Below, in pieces: positions 55,584 to 63,454 of a stretch of 64,000 bases of DNA; position 1 is the stretch's first letter; the number at the start of each line of letters is the position of its first letter. Where the stretch lies: the NCBI GenBank assembly GCA_030065635.1, contig JASJDJ010000002.1, positions 1-64,000 of the forward strand. Reading direction: 5' to 3'. The notes beneath the pieces are model-generated. The model saw nothing but the letters and a program-made list of their open reading frames with translations, ran no database searches and was not told the DNA's origin. The stretch is from Xenococcaceae cyanobacterium MO_188.B32 (GTDB lineage: Bacteria; Cyanobacteriota; Cyanobacteriia; Cyanobacteriales; Xenococcaceae). Made by a program: the position numbers and the translations under genes.

Positions 55584-56084
55584 TTACTGGTCGTTTTTGG
55601 GCGAAGGACTCAAGATAAGATCGAATGGTTTATCATATCTTGCATAAACTAAACATGGTTGTTGGCCACAAACGACGGAATGTTTTGTACCACTCGGTAA
55701 ATTGAGATAAGAGTCTGGTGCTAAATTCTTTTTGCTTCCGTCATCAGCAATATAAGTAAACTCGCCCTCGCTCCAAAAGAGAACCTCCCGACTGGTATGA
55801 GAATGATGGGGAAAAAGATAACCCGCAGGTAAGCGAATGGCAACCTCTGAAGCTCCTGTGGCTGGGTTGCCACTCAGCACGGCAACTTCTGCTCCTTCTG
55901 GAATTCCTTCTAGAGGTTTCCAGGTTAAAGTTGATGGATCGACAATTTCACTGTTAGTATTCTCTACTGAAAGGGCGGATGAAGAAAGAAATAACATTCC
56001 TGCCAACAAGACCGCCAGAATAACCGCAGTTCTGATGAATTTGAATGTTACTATTTTTGCTTGTTTTAAAGTTTGAGATATCAT
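55584..56084 (-). CDS. Exported cupin-domain protein
   Basis: 166 residues with an N-terminal membrane/signal segment (AVILAVLLAGMLFLSSSALS) and a cupin core: GYLFPHHSHTSREVLFWSEGEFTYIADDGS (metal-binding His residues HHSH), then YLNLPSGTKHSVVC. Short beta-barrel cupins of this class are often secreted and bind metal; function unknown. Strong SD AAGGAGAAACACC before ATG. It is the last of a run of same-strand small genes. Confidence 0.75.
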   Translation of the reverse strand: MISQTLKQAKIVTFKFIRTAVILAVLLAGMLFLSSSALSVENTNSEIVDPSTLTWKPLEGIPEGAEVAVLSGNPATGASEVAIRLPAGYLFPHHSHTSREVLFWSEGEFTYIADDGSKKNLAPDSYLNLPSGTKHSVVCGQQPCLVYARYDKPFDLILSPSPKNDQ

Positions 56085-56198
56085 GGTGTTTCTCCTTATA
56101 ACTGCTCAATAAATAATTAAAATTGTGAAGTGAGTGAGTGAGTTAGTTAGTTAGAGAGCGATGAGAAAAAACTAGATAGGTTTTTTGGTCGAACCAGG

Positions 56199-56267
56199 TT
56201 AATTTGAACTTCCCCTATAATTGCTTCCCGCTAAGGCAATTTGAGTGCTAAGGGTTTGTTTAGTCAT
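56199..56267 (-). CDS. Possible 22-residue peptide gene
   Basis: A 22-codon frame opening MTKQTLSTQI, with a strong Shine-Dalgarno (GGGAGGC, 7 nt before the ATG). Too short to be sure; its clear SD and position in a run of small minus-strand genes are the evidence. No membrane segment or known family. Confidence 0.35.
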   Translation of the reverse strand: MTKQTLSTQIALAGSNYRGSSN

Positions 56268-56332
56268 GGTTTTGCCTCCCAATTAGTTTCTGTATAATTC
56301 GACTTGTTTGTATCTGTGGAAAGTAGTTATTC

Positions 56333-56512
56333 CTAAAAGACAAAGTTCACTGTTAACGTTGGATAAGCTTTTCCCATCAATGCAACTTTTTTCTGCTCAC
56401 CAAGAAATTCACTATAGTCGGCTAAGTTATCAAGTCCGATCGAAGTGAGCAAAATTTCTGCTCCTAACCAAAGGATAATTTTTAACCATAGTTTTTTCCA
56501 TTGAATTTTCAT
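56333..56512 (-). CDS. 59-residue small membrane protein
   Basis: This frame is too short for usual gene-calling cut-offs but is well supported: the ATG follows AAGGAGGGAATT, an excellent SD. The sequence opens MKIQWKKLW and has one hydrophobic helix at about residues 10-25 (LKIILWLGAEILLTSIGLD), then LADYSEFLGEQ. I recall small cyanobacterial proteins with an LADYSE-type motif, but no function. Not a HLIP, since there is no ExxN/R chlorophyll motif. Confidence 0.65.
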   Translation of the reverse strand: MKIQWKKLWLKIILWLGAEILLTSIGLDNLADYSEFLGEQKKVALMGKAYPTLTVNFVF

Positions 56513-56765
56513 AATTCCCTCCTTAGAGTTAGTTTGAGGGAAGGAGAATAATTTGGTTAGAATTGCTGCAAAAGTTGCAATTCTCTCAGTTGAGTGCTTA
56601 AGTGGTAGATCGAGGACTAAGCAATTAAACTTGATACTTTTAGTGTGCTGTAGCTATTAGATAGTGTCCAGGAAAGATCGCAACTTAAGCAGGTAACTTA
56701 GTAAATAACTGATTATTCTTTTTAGTTAGATACTATGGTTCTAATTGTCTTTCAGTAAGTTCAGC

Positions 56766-57023
56766 TTAAATTTCAACAAAAAGCCGATCTTGACAAAATT
56801 TTTCTGGTGTCGAGATAGCAATAGATTTTTCTGGCTTCTCGGTAGATATAAACTCCTCTTCAATAAAACTAGTATAAAAGGTAGTTAATTTCATCAGTCC
56901 ATCGGCGATTTCTTCTAGTCGGGTTTCAATCAGTTCACTTTTAGCTTGGACAAAGGGTTGGTTATGGTAAGTTATTTCTAAATTTACACTAGCAGTGAAT
57001 GTGTCTAGTTTGTCTTGAGCCAT
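56766..57023 (-). CDS. 85-residue protein of unknown function
   Basis: A soluble, acidic protein (SELIETRLEEIADGLMKLTTFYTSFIEEEF) with no recognisable domain. It is preceded by GGAGAGGAGAAACTT, a strong SD next to the ATG, so translation is likely. It is the first of the four same-strand small genes (85, 59, 22 residues, then cupin). No family known to me. Confidence 0.6.
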   Translation of the reverse strand: MAQDKLDTFTASVNLEITYHNQPFVQAKSELIETRLEEIADGLMKLTTFYTSFIEEEFISTEKPEKSIAISTPEKFCQDRLFVEI

Positions 57024-57517
57024 AAGTTTCTCCTCTCCGTCAATACTGATAAGTCTGAATTTGGATTTTTTAATTACTTTTTTGCTGGGACTTTGGACAA
57101 AATTTGAATTTCTGTCTTTATTTTTATTCGTTAGTATTATGCAGTTAGCCTGGGGAAAGAAAAAGGGGAAAAATTCAGGTGGTTTCTGAAGAGCAGACGG
57201 GTTAAACCATGTCTGTTGCTTTTAGTCCTCAGGGTGACACCTCAATCACTTTTTTTCTCAAGTCCAAGTTTTAAACTGTATATTTGTAGTCTGCCAATAT
57301 TGCCAAGTTTATACCAGGCAAAATAACAAGTTAAGCAGACAACTTAAGAGCCAATTTTACTTACAACTACCAATACTAATTACCAAGCATTTTGTGAGAC
57401 TTACAGAATCTAGGGATCTAAATCAAAAGGCAACTTAAGCCTCAATTCGCCTTAATATAGAAGCAAAAGGCAAGCAAATCGGGCACAATCTTTCGATCGC
57501 GACTTCCCCCTCCTACC
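57024..57517. other. 494-bp region upstream of the STAND gene, with a WD40 fossil
   Basis: Between the divergent 85-residue gene and the STAND gene. It contains a degenerate WD40 blade at about 57194-57271 and probably the promoter of the STAND gene. No terminator is visible. Confidence 0.5.
57194..57271 (+). pseudogene. Fossil of a single WD40 blade
   Basis: The frame reads QTG-stop-TMSVAFSPQGDTSITFF. This matches the start of a WD40 blade (GHTGWVxSVAFSPxG) with one stop in place of the Trp codon region. It then degenerates and stops at 57271. It lies 250 bp before a 14-blade WD40 gene and probably reflects decay of an older copy. Confidence 0.6.
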
Positions 57518-60500
57518 ATGCTTAATTTCCATCAACGGTCAAAACGCAAACGGGGAGTAATTCTCTCTCCCGTTGGTTGGCAGCGTCTCCAGTCGGCTCA
57601 AAAACAATCAGAAACAGAAGCAAACGGAGGACATCCCTACACTCTAGAAGACTTAAATGAGTTAACGGGACTCAGTTCCCATACTCTCACCAAAGTACGT
57701 CGGCGCAAAAGTCCTATAGATAAGCGTTCGCTAGAAGACTACTTTAATGCTTTTAATCTTACCCTCACTCCTAGTGACTACACTAGACTAACTTCGGCAA
57801 CACAAATCCCCAGCGAACGAGTAATTCCCCGTCAACAAGATTGGGGAGAAGCGATCGATGTTTCCGTATTTTATGGTCGCACTTCAGAACTAGCTACGTT
57901 AGAAACATGGATTCAAACCGCTCGTTGTCGCTTGATAGCAGTCTTAGGTATGGGAGGCATTGGCAAAACCGCTTTAGCAGTCAAAATAGCCCAACAGCTT
58001 CAGGAGCAGTTTGAATATGTAATTTGGCGCAGTTTACGCAACGCTCCTCCTCTAAAAACTCTTTTGGGCGAGCTAATCTCATTTTTATCAGGAGGGCAGG
58101 AAACCGAAGCAGAAATTAAGTCACTCCTTCAGTGTTTGCGCTCCTCTCGCAGTCTAGTAATTTTAGACAATGTCGAGACAATTTTACGAGCGGGCGATTG
58201 CGCTGGACAATATCGAACTGGCTATGAAAATTATGGTCAACTATTCAGGTTAGTGGGGGAAACTGCCCACTCTAGCTGTCTGATGCTGACTAGTAGAGAA
58301 AAACCCGCTGAATTTGCTGCCCTAGAAGGAATAGAGTTATCAGTTCGCTCTCTACAGTTAAAAGGTTCTGCCGAGGCTGCCCAAAAATTAATTCAAGCCA
58401 AAGGATTATCTGGTTCAGAGCAACAGCAGCAACTGTTATGCTCTCGCTATGGTGGTAATCCTTTGGCTTTGAAGATTGTAGCTACTTCGATACAAGACTT
58501 ATTTGATGGTGAAATTGAGGCATTTTTAACTCAAGACACGGCAGTTTTTAACAGTCTTCAAAAATTGCTAGACCGACAATTTGAACGTCTTTCTGATTTA
58601 GAGAAGACGATTATGTATTGGTTAGCAATTAATCGAGAGTGGACGACTATTGCTGAGTTATTAGAGGATATTGTGCCGAAGGTTTCTAAAGGAAACTTAT
58701 TAGAAGCTCTAGAATCTTTGATTTGGCGAAGTCTTATTGAAAGACAAGCGGGTAGTTATACTCAACAGCCAGTAGTCATGGAGTATGTCAGCGATCGCTT
58801 AATTGAGCAGGTAACTTGCGAGCTTACCCAGGCTAATTCTCTCCTACCCCCCTGTCCTTCCGAACCTTTACCCCTTTTCCATCGTCATGCACTGCTTAAA
58901 ACTACCGTCCAAGACTATGTTAGAGAGAGTCAAATTCGCCTCATATTAGAACCGATCGCTGCTCGACTACTTACTACTTTTGGTTCTCTCACGGCGATCG
59001 CACAGCAAATCCAGAAAATCTTGCAGTTATGGCGAGATTCACAGATATCATTATCTGGCTACGGTGGTGGGAACTTAATCAATCTTGCTCATAGTCTCCA
59101 CATAGATTTAACAGGCTATGACTTTTCTGGCCTGAGGATCTGGCAAGCTTATCTTCAAGGAGTAAATTTACAGCAAGTCAATTTTGCCTACGCCGATCTA
59201 GCCAAGTCAGTTTTTACTCAGACCTTCGGGAGTATTTTAACTGTAGCTTTCAGCCCTAATGGCAAATTCTTAGCTATAGGAGATACTAAAGGAGATGTTC
59301 ATCTCTGGCAAGTTACTCCATCGCGATCGCTCTTGACTTTTCAGGGACATACTAGTTGGGTTTTATCACTAGCCTGGAGTCCCGACGGCAATATACTTGC
59401 TAGTAGTTCCTATGATAAAACCATCAGGCTTTGGAATCCTCTTACAGGTCAATGCGTAAAAACTTTTACAGGACATACCAATTGGGTTTTATCAATAGCC
59501 TGGAGTCCTGATGGCAATATGCTTGCTAGTGGGGGGGATGACCAAACCATCAGGCTGTGGGATGTCCGTAAGGAGAAATGCCTTAAGATTTTATCTGGAC
59601 ATACTAATTGGGTTATGTCAGTAGCCTGGAGTCCTGATGGCAATATACTTGCTAGTGGGGGGGATGACCAAACCATTAGGCTGTGGGATGTCCGTAAGGA
59701 GAAATGCCTCAAGATTTTATCTGGACATACTAATTGGGTCAGATCGGTAGCAATAAGTCCTGATGGACAAACTATTGCCAGTGGAAGTGACGATCGAACA
59801 ATCAAACTCTGGCATCTCCATACCGGTCGATGTCTCAAAACTTTAACGGGACATACCTATTGGGTCTCATCGGTAGCTTGGAGTCCCAAAGGACAAAACC
59901 TTGCTAGTAGCTCTCATGACCAAACCATCAAGCTTTGGGATGTTAATAAAGGAAAATGTCTCAAAACTCTACATGGGCATACTAAATGGGTATGGTCATT
60001 AGCTTGGAGTCCCGATAGTAAGGCTCTTGCCAGTGGCTCTTACGACCAAAGTGTAAGACTTTGGAATCCTAGCACGGGTCAATGTCTCAAAAATTTGCAA
60101 GGCTATACCAATTGGATATTTTCAGTTTCTTGGAGTCCTGATGGACATATAGTTGCCAGTAGCAGCGAGGATCGAACTGTAAAGCTCTGGGATATACGAC
60201 AAAGAAAGTGCCTCAAAACCTTGTTTGGACATACTGGTCTAGTTGGGTCGGTAGCAATAAGCCCCGACGGAAAAATAGTTGCCAGTGGCAGTGATGACCA
60301 AACCGTCAGACTCTGGGATACCGAACGGGGTAGGTGCCTTAAAACTTGCACTGGACATACTGGTTTGGTTTGGTCAGTAGCAATAAGCCCCGACGGAAAA
60401 ATAGTTGCTAGTGGCAGTAACGATCGAACTGTAAAACTCTGGGAAATAAGTACAGGTCAATGTTTGCTCTCTTTAGAAGGACATAGTGATTCAGTTCATT

Positions 60501-61084
60501 CTGTAGCATGGAGTCCTGACGGACACATCATCGCTAGTGGTTCTTACGATCGAACTGTGAGGTTATGGAACCCCAAAACAGGTCGATGCTTGCTCTCTTT
60601 ACATGGGCATGAAAATTGGATTAGGTCAGTAGCCTTTAGTCCCGACGGACAAACTCTAGCCAGTGGGTCTTATGACCAAACTGTTAGACTTTGGAATATC
60701 GATCGAGGTAAATGTTTCAAAATCTTGCAGGGGCATAAAAGTCATGTTTGGTCAGTAGCCTTTAGTCCCGACGGACACATCATCGCTAGTGGCAGTGAAG
60801 ATCGCACTATCAAACTCTGGGATGCTAAACAAGGTAAATGTCTCAAAACCTTGGAGGGACACGACAGTCAGGTTTGGTCGGTAGCCTTCAGTCCTGACGG
60901 ACAAACCCTAGCCAGTAGTAGTTCTGATGAAACAATTAAGCTTTGGGAGCTTAAGACAGGTGAATGTCTGACAACTTTGAGAGCTGCACGACCCTATGAA
61001 GAAATGAATATTACGGGTATAACTGGTTTAACCGAAACTCAAAAAGAAACTTTGAAAGTTTTAGGAGCAGTGGAAAAGAAATAA
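57518..61084 (+). CDS. NB-ARC STAND protein with 14 WD40 repeats
   Basis: 1,188 residues. Order: an N-terminal helical, HTH-like domain (about 1-110; YTLEDLNELTGLSSHTLTKVRRRKS); an NB-ARC ATPase with Walker A GMGGIGKT (144-151), Walker B-like SLVILDNVE and winged-helix region to about 450; a pentapeptide-like linker (GYDFSGLRIWQAYL, about 530-570); then 14 WD40 blades (about 575-1155), enough for two 7-bladed propellers. STAND proteins sense a ligand through their repeats and oligomerise on activation; in cyanobacteria many control signalling or defence. Blades 3 and 4 are almost identical in DNA. Confidence 0.93.
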   Translation: MLNFHQRSKRKRGVILSPVGWQRLQSAQKQSETEANGGHPYTLEDLNELTGLSSHTLTKVRRRKSPIDKRSLEDYFNAFNLTLTPSDYTRLTSATQIPSERVIPRQQDWGEAIDVSVFYGRTSELATLETWIQTARCRLIAVLGMGGIGKTALAVKIAQQLQEQFEYVIWRSLRNAPPLKTLLGELISFLSGGQETEAEIKSLLQCLRSSRSLVILDNVETILRAGDCAGQYRTGYENYGQLFRLVGETAHSSCLMLTSREKPAEFAALEGIELSVRSLQLKGSAEAAQKLIQAKGLSGSEQQQQLLCSRYGGNPLALKIVATSIQDLFDGEIEAFLTQDTAVFNSLQKLLDRQFERLSDLEKTIMYWLAINREWTTIAELLEDIVPKVSKGNLLEALESLIWRSLIERQAGSYTQQPVVMEYVSDRLIEQVTCELTQANSLLPPCPSEPLPLFHRHALLKTTVQDYVRESQIRLILEPIAARLLTTFGSLTAIAQQIQKILQLWRDSQISLSGYGGGNLINLAHSLHIDLTGYDFSGLRIWQAYLQGVNLQQVNFAYADLAKSVFTQTFGSILTVAFSPNGKFLAIGDTKGDVHLWQVTPSRSLLTFQGHTSWVLSLAWSPDGNILASSSYDKTIRLWNPLTGQCVKTFTGHTNWVLSIAWSPDGNMLASGGDDQTIRLWDVRKEKCLKILSGHTNWVMSVAWSPDGNILASGGDDQTIRLWDVRKEKCLKILSGHTNWVRSVAISPDGQTIASGSDDRTIKLWHLHTGRCLKTLTGHTYWVSSVAWSPKGQNLASSSHDQTIKLWDVNKGKCLKTLHGHTKWVWSLAWSPDSKALASGSYDQSVRLWNPSTGQCLKNLQGYTNWIFSVSWSPDGHIVASSSEDRTVKLWDIRQRKCLKTLFGHTGLVGSVAISPDGKIVASGSDDQTVRLWDTERGRCLKTCTGHTGLVWSVAISPDGKIVASGSNDRTVKLWEISTGQCLLSLEGHSDSVHSVAWSPDGHIIASGSYDRTVRLWNPKTGRCLLSLHGHENWIRSVAFSPDGQTLASGSYDQTVRLWNIDRGKCFKILQGHKSHVWSVAFSPDGHIIASGSEDRTIKLWDAKQGKCLKTLEGHDSQVWSVAFSPDGQTLASSSSDETIKLWELKTGECLTTLRAARPYEEMNITGITGLTETQKETLKVLGAVEKK
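59471..59722 (+). repeat. Near-identical 126-bp tandem repeats encoding WD40 blades
   Basis: Copies at 59471-59596 and 59597-59722, in frame, differ at only a few bases over most of their length (for example the shared run from GATGACCAAACC to GACATACTAATT). Both encode GGDDQTIRLWDVRKEKCLKI. They represent a recent blade duplication. Confidence 0.9.
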
Positions 61085-61102
61085 CCAATTTTGTCGGGGT
61101 AT

Positions 61103-61699
61103 TTAAACTTTGGGCAGTGTTACTTTACGGGGTTGATTTTGATATTTACCTTTTCTGTCTTCGTAAGTTGTTTGACAGGGTTCACCTTCAAAGAACAGTA
61201 ATTGTACTACTCCTTCATTAGCATATATTCGACAATCCGCATTAGAAGAATTAGAAAATTCTAAAGTTAAGGAACCAGACCAGGAAGCCTCGGCAGGAGT
61301 AATGTTGGCTATTAAACCGACTCTGGCATAAGTCGATTTTCCCAGACAAATAGCAGTTACGTTAGGAGGCATTTGTAGTTTTTCTAGAGCGACCCCTAAA
61401 CCATAACTGTGTGCCGGAATAATAAAATAATCTCCATATTCATCATGTTGCAAGGGAACTGGTTCTAAGTTTTGCGGATTAAAGTTTTTCGGATTGACGA
61501 CAGTACCAGGAATATGCTTAAAAACTAGTAACTCAGATTTATCTAAGCGAAGATCGTATCCATAAGAAGATAATCCGTAACTTAAGGCTGGAACGGTTGC
61601 TCCGGATTCTAATCTCACTTCTCTCACTAATTTTTCTTCAAAAGGGGTAATCATCCCCTTTTTTGCTTGTTCGATTATCCATTTGTCATTTTTGAGCAT
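61103..61699 (-). CDS. dcd: dCTP deaminase
   Basis: 198 residues. It deaminates dCTP to dUTP for dTMP synthesis. The family motifs are PFEEKLVRE, SYGLSSYGYDLRL, FIIPAHSYGLG, AICLGKSTYARVGLIANITPAEASWSG and the C-terminal Gln-type tail EGEPCQTTYEDRKGKYQNQ. The bifunctional dUTP-producing form cannot be told apart with certainty. ATG start 61699; its 3' end faces the STAND gene, 18 bp apart. Confidence 0.93.
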   Translation of the reverse strand: MLKNDKWIIEQAKKGMITPFEEKLVREVRLESGATVPALSYGLSSYGYDLRLDKSELLVFKHIPGTVVNPKNFNPQNLEPVPLQHDEYGDYFIIPAHSYGLGVALEKLQMPPNVTAICLGKSTYARVGLIANITPAEASWSGSLTLEFSNSSNADCRIYANEGVVQLLFFEGEPCQTTYEDRKGKYQNQPRKVTLPKV

Positions 61700-61775
61700 A
61701 AAATAAATTTATCCTAGTACCTATATACTTATGTTTTAGCCAGTATTAGCACAACAGAATAAATCTATCATTACT

Positions 61776-61970
61776 ATGCCAGGTCTAAAAAATCTTCTTA
61801 TTACTTTATTAATAACTATCTCCATCAACTCGATCGATCTTGGTGGTGAGTTTGCTGGTGAAATGTATTTGAAAGGAGAAGTCGAGCGAGAACTGTCTTT
61901 AATTGGGGTAGAACAGTCTGGTATCGATCGAACTATAGATAAAAGCACTGGTACTATTGTAACTAAATAA
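61776..61970 (+). CDS. Possible 64-residue exported protein
   Basis: ATG frame beginning MPGLKNLLITLLITISINS, a hydrophobic, signal-like N terminus, followed by a short acidic tail. There is no SD. It fills the otherwise empty 61700-62092 gap. No known family; it may be chance. Confidence 0.3.
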   Translation: MPGLKNLLITLLITISINSIDLGGEFAGEMYLKGEVERELSLIGVEQSGIDRTIDKSTGTIVTK

Positions 61971-61983
61971 TATGAAAGATAAG

Positions 61984-62086
61984 TTGTTAGTGGTTAGTGG
62001 TTAGTTGTTAGTTATTAATACTCACTACTCGCTACTCGCTACTCTACAAACTAAAAGCTAAAAGCTAATAGCTAATAGCTAATAGC
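61984..62086. repeat. Three adjacent heptamer arrays (TTAGTGG, CTCGCTA and AGCTAAT types)
   Basis: 7-bp units run in succession: TTAGTGG x2, TTAGTTG and TTAGTTA; CTCACTA and CTCGCTA x2; then AACTAAA, AGCTAAA and AGCTAAT x3. All have period 7 but different units, with phase changes between them. This is the densest short-repeat patch in the window. Confidence 0.85.
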
Positions 62087-62092
62087 TTCGAT

Positions 62093-62614
62093 CTAAGCGT
62101 TCAAATCTTGAAAAGCAAAACGAATTTGTTCCAAACGTCTACGGTTTACTCCTAAGTCAGATTCTCCTAAGCGAGATGCCGAACGCAAATGAATCACTTT
62201 TTCATCTGGAGGAAAATAAAATTCTAGATCGTCGATAAAACCAATAAGTCGACTTTCAGATTGAGCATAAATGTAATTGTCTGTCTGTTCGACAACCTGG
62301 GTACGGGGAACAACCGTAAGTACTTTTAGTAAAGTTTCTCTGGCTGTATCTAAATCTGTATCGTAAACGATAGGGGCAATGAGATGAGAATCATCAGCGT
62401 CTTGACTGAGGACACAATTGGGAGAATTAGGACAAGAAGATAAATGACCTTCATTGACTCCTAAGCTATCGGGAGCATGACCGGCAAAAATGTTCTTGAC
62501 TATCGGCAATGCTGCTATTTGAGAGGAGGGAATAGCCCAAGCAGTAGTAGGGAGAATAAAGCTACTGGTGAGGACAATTAATATTCCTAAAATAGTTGAG
62601 ATAAAACGGTACAT
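62093..62614 (-). CDS. DUF1499-family exported protein
   Basis: 173 residues with a signal-like N terminus (ILGILIVLTSSFILPTTAWA) and the DUF1499 core (HLSSCPNSPNCVLSQDADDSHLIAPI). DUF1499 proteins have been found in cyanobacteria and plants, function unknown. ATG at 62614, next to the truncated tnpB whose coding region begins 18 bp beyond on the other strand. Confidence 0.8.
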   Translation of the reverse strand: MYRFISTILGILIVLTSSFILPTTAWAIPSSQIAALPIVKNIFAGHAPDSLGVNEGHLSSCPNSPNCVLSQDADDSHLIAPIVYDTDLDTARETLLKVLTVVPRTQVVEQTDNYIYAQSESRLIGFIDDLEFYFPPDEKVIHLRSASRLGESDLGVNRRRLEQIRFAFQDLNA

Positions 62615-62631
62615 TTGTTGTTGATTGTTAA

Positions 62632-63300
62632 TTGTTGATTATTTTATCTTTAAGATTAGATTTAGGGTTCGGTAAGTTTGTAGCTACCAGTGATGGCGAA
62701 GAGATTACAAGACCTCGGTTTTTCAAAATATTACAGCGCAAGCTTGAATTGCTGCAACGTAGACTAAGAAACAAGCAAAAAGGTTCTAATAATCGGCATA
62801 AGTTAAACCAGAAAATAGCTAGACTACATCAGCGTATATCCGATACTAGAAAAGACTGGCATTTTAAGCTAGCTCATCATCTCTGTGATGGTGCTGGCAT
62901 GATATTTGTAGAAGATATCAACTTTGTCTCGTGGGCTAGAGGGATGCTTTCTAGTTCTTCCGCCGATGCGGGATTCGGTCAGTTTGTGAACATCCTGCAA
63001 TGGGTATGCTGGAAGAGCGATACCTACTTTGGCAAAGTAGATAAAAATGGTACTTCTCAAACTTGCCCAAACTGTGGCGCACATACAGGCAAGAAAGAAT
63101 TAGAAGTTAGAATCCATAATTGCCCTGAGTGCGGATATTTTACTACGCGAGATGTAGCAGCAGCCCAGGAAGTGAGAAACCGAGGGATAAAGGCGGTCGG
63201 GCAGATCGTCTCAGAAAATGTCTGTGGACTCAGAACGACGGGGAGTATCACACGCGATGCTCTAGTTGGTGGGGAACGAAGCAGAAAACTAGCATCATGA
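62632..63300 (+). pseudogene. tnpB (IS200/IS605 family), N-terminally truncated
   Basis: A 222-codon frame. Homology starts at RuvC-I (LDLGFGKF), so the roughly 170-residue N-terminal part is missing. The rest is whole: RuvC-II Glu in IFVEDINF, zinc-finger pairs CPNCG and CPECG, and RuvC-III in TRDVAAAQEVRNRG. TnpB is the RNA-guided endonuclease of IS200/IS605 elements, and its RNA lies at the gene's 3' end. Missing N-terminal parts should prevent activity. No tnpA is seen. The junction lies next to heptamer repeats at about 62620-62643. Confidence 0.85.
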
Positions 63301-63340
63301 GGTGCTAGAATCCCGCGTCAAGGAGCACGGGAGTATGTCA
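63228..63340 (+). other. tnpB 3' region with right-end hairpin
   Basis: From the tnpB end to GTCA at 63340 (CACGGGAGTATGTCA). The hairpin CCCGCGTCAAGGAGCACGGG lies at about 63312-63331. The element ending GTCA matches those of elements B, C and D. In TnpB elements this is where the omega RNA scaffold ends and the guide begins. Confidence 0.55.
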
Positions 63341-63454
63341 ATCAGGAGGTACATTTGATGGCAGTTACTGGTGACTGGGAAGAAAATGACGCTTGTATGC
63401 CCTAATCCCTGAAACCGACGAATTATGTACCTTATAAGTCTAAGAATTGCTAGA

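Noticed and set aside
59449-60351. Minus-strand frames inside the WD40 gene
   Set aside because: They are shadows of the repeated blades and copy their periodicity.
61736-61948. 70-residue minus-strand frame
   Set aside because: It lies antisense to a slightly better plus-strand frame and has no motif; at most one of the two is real.
63341-63454. Short frame starting MAVTGDWEEND after the tnpB remnant
   Set aside because: It stops after about 15 codons and has no neighbour-independent support.
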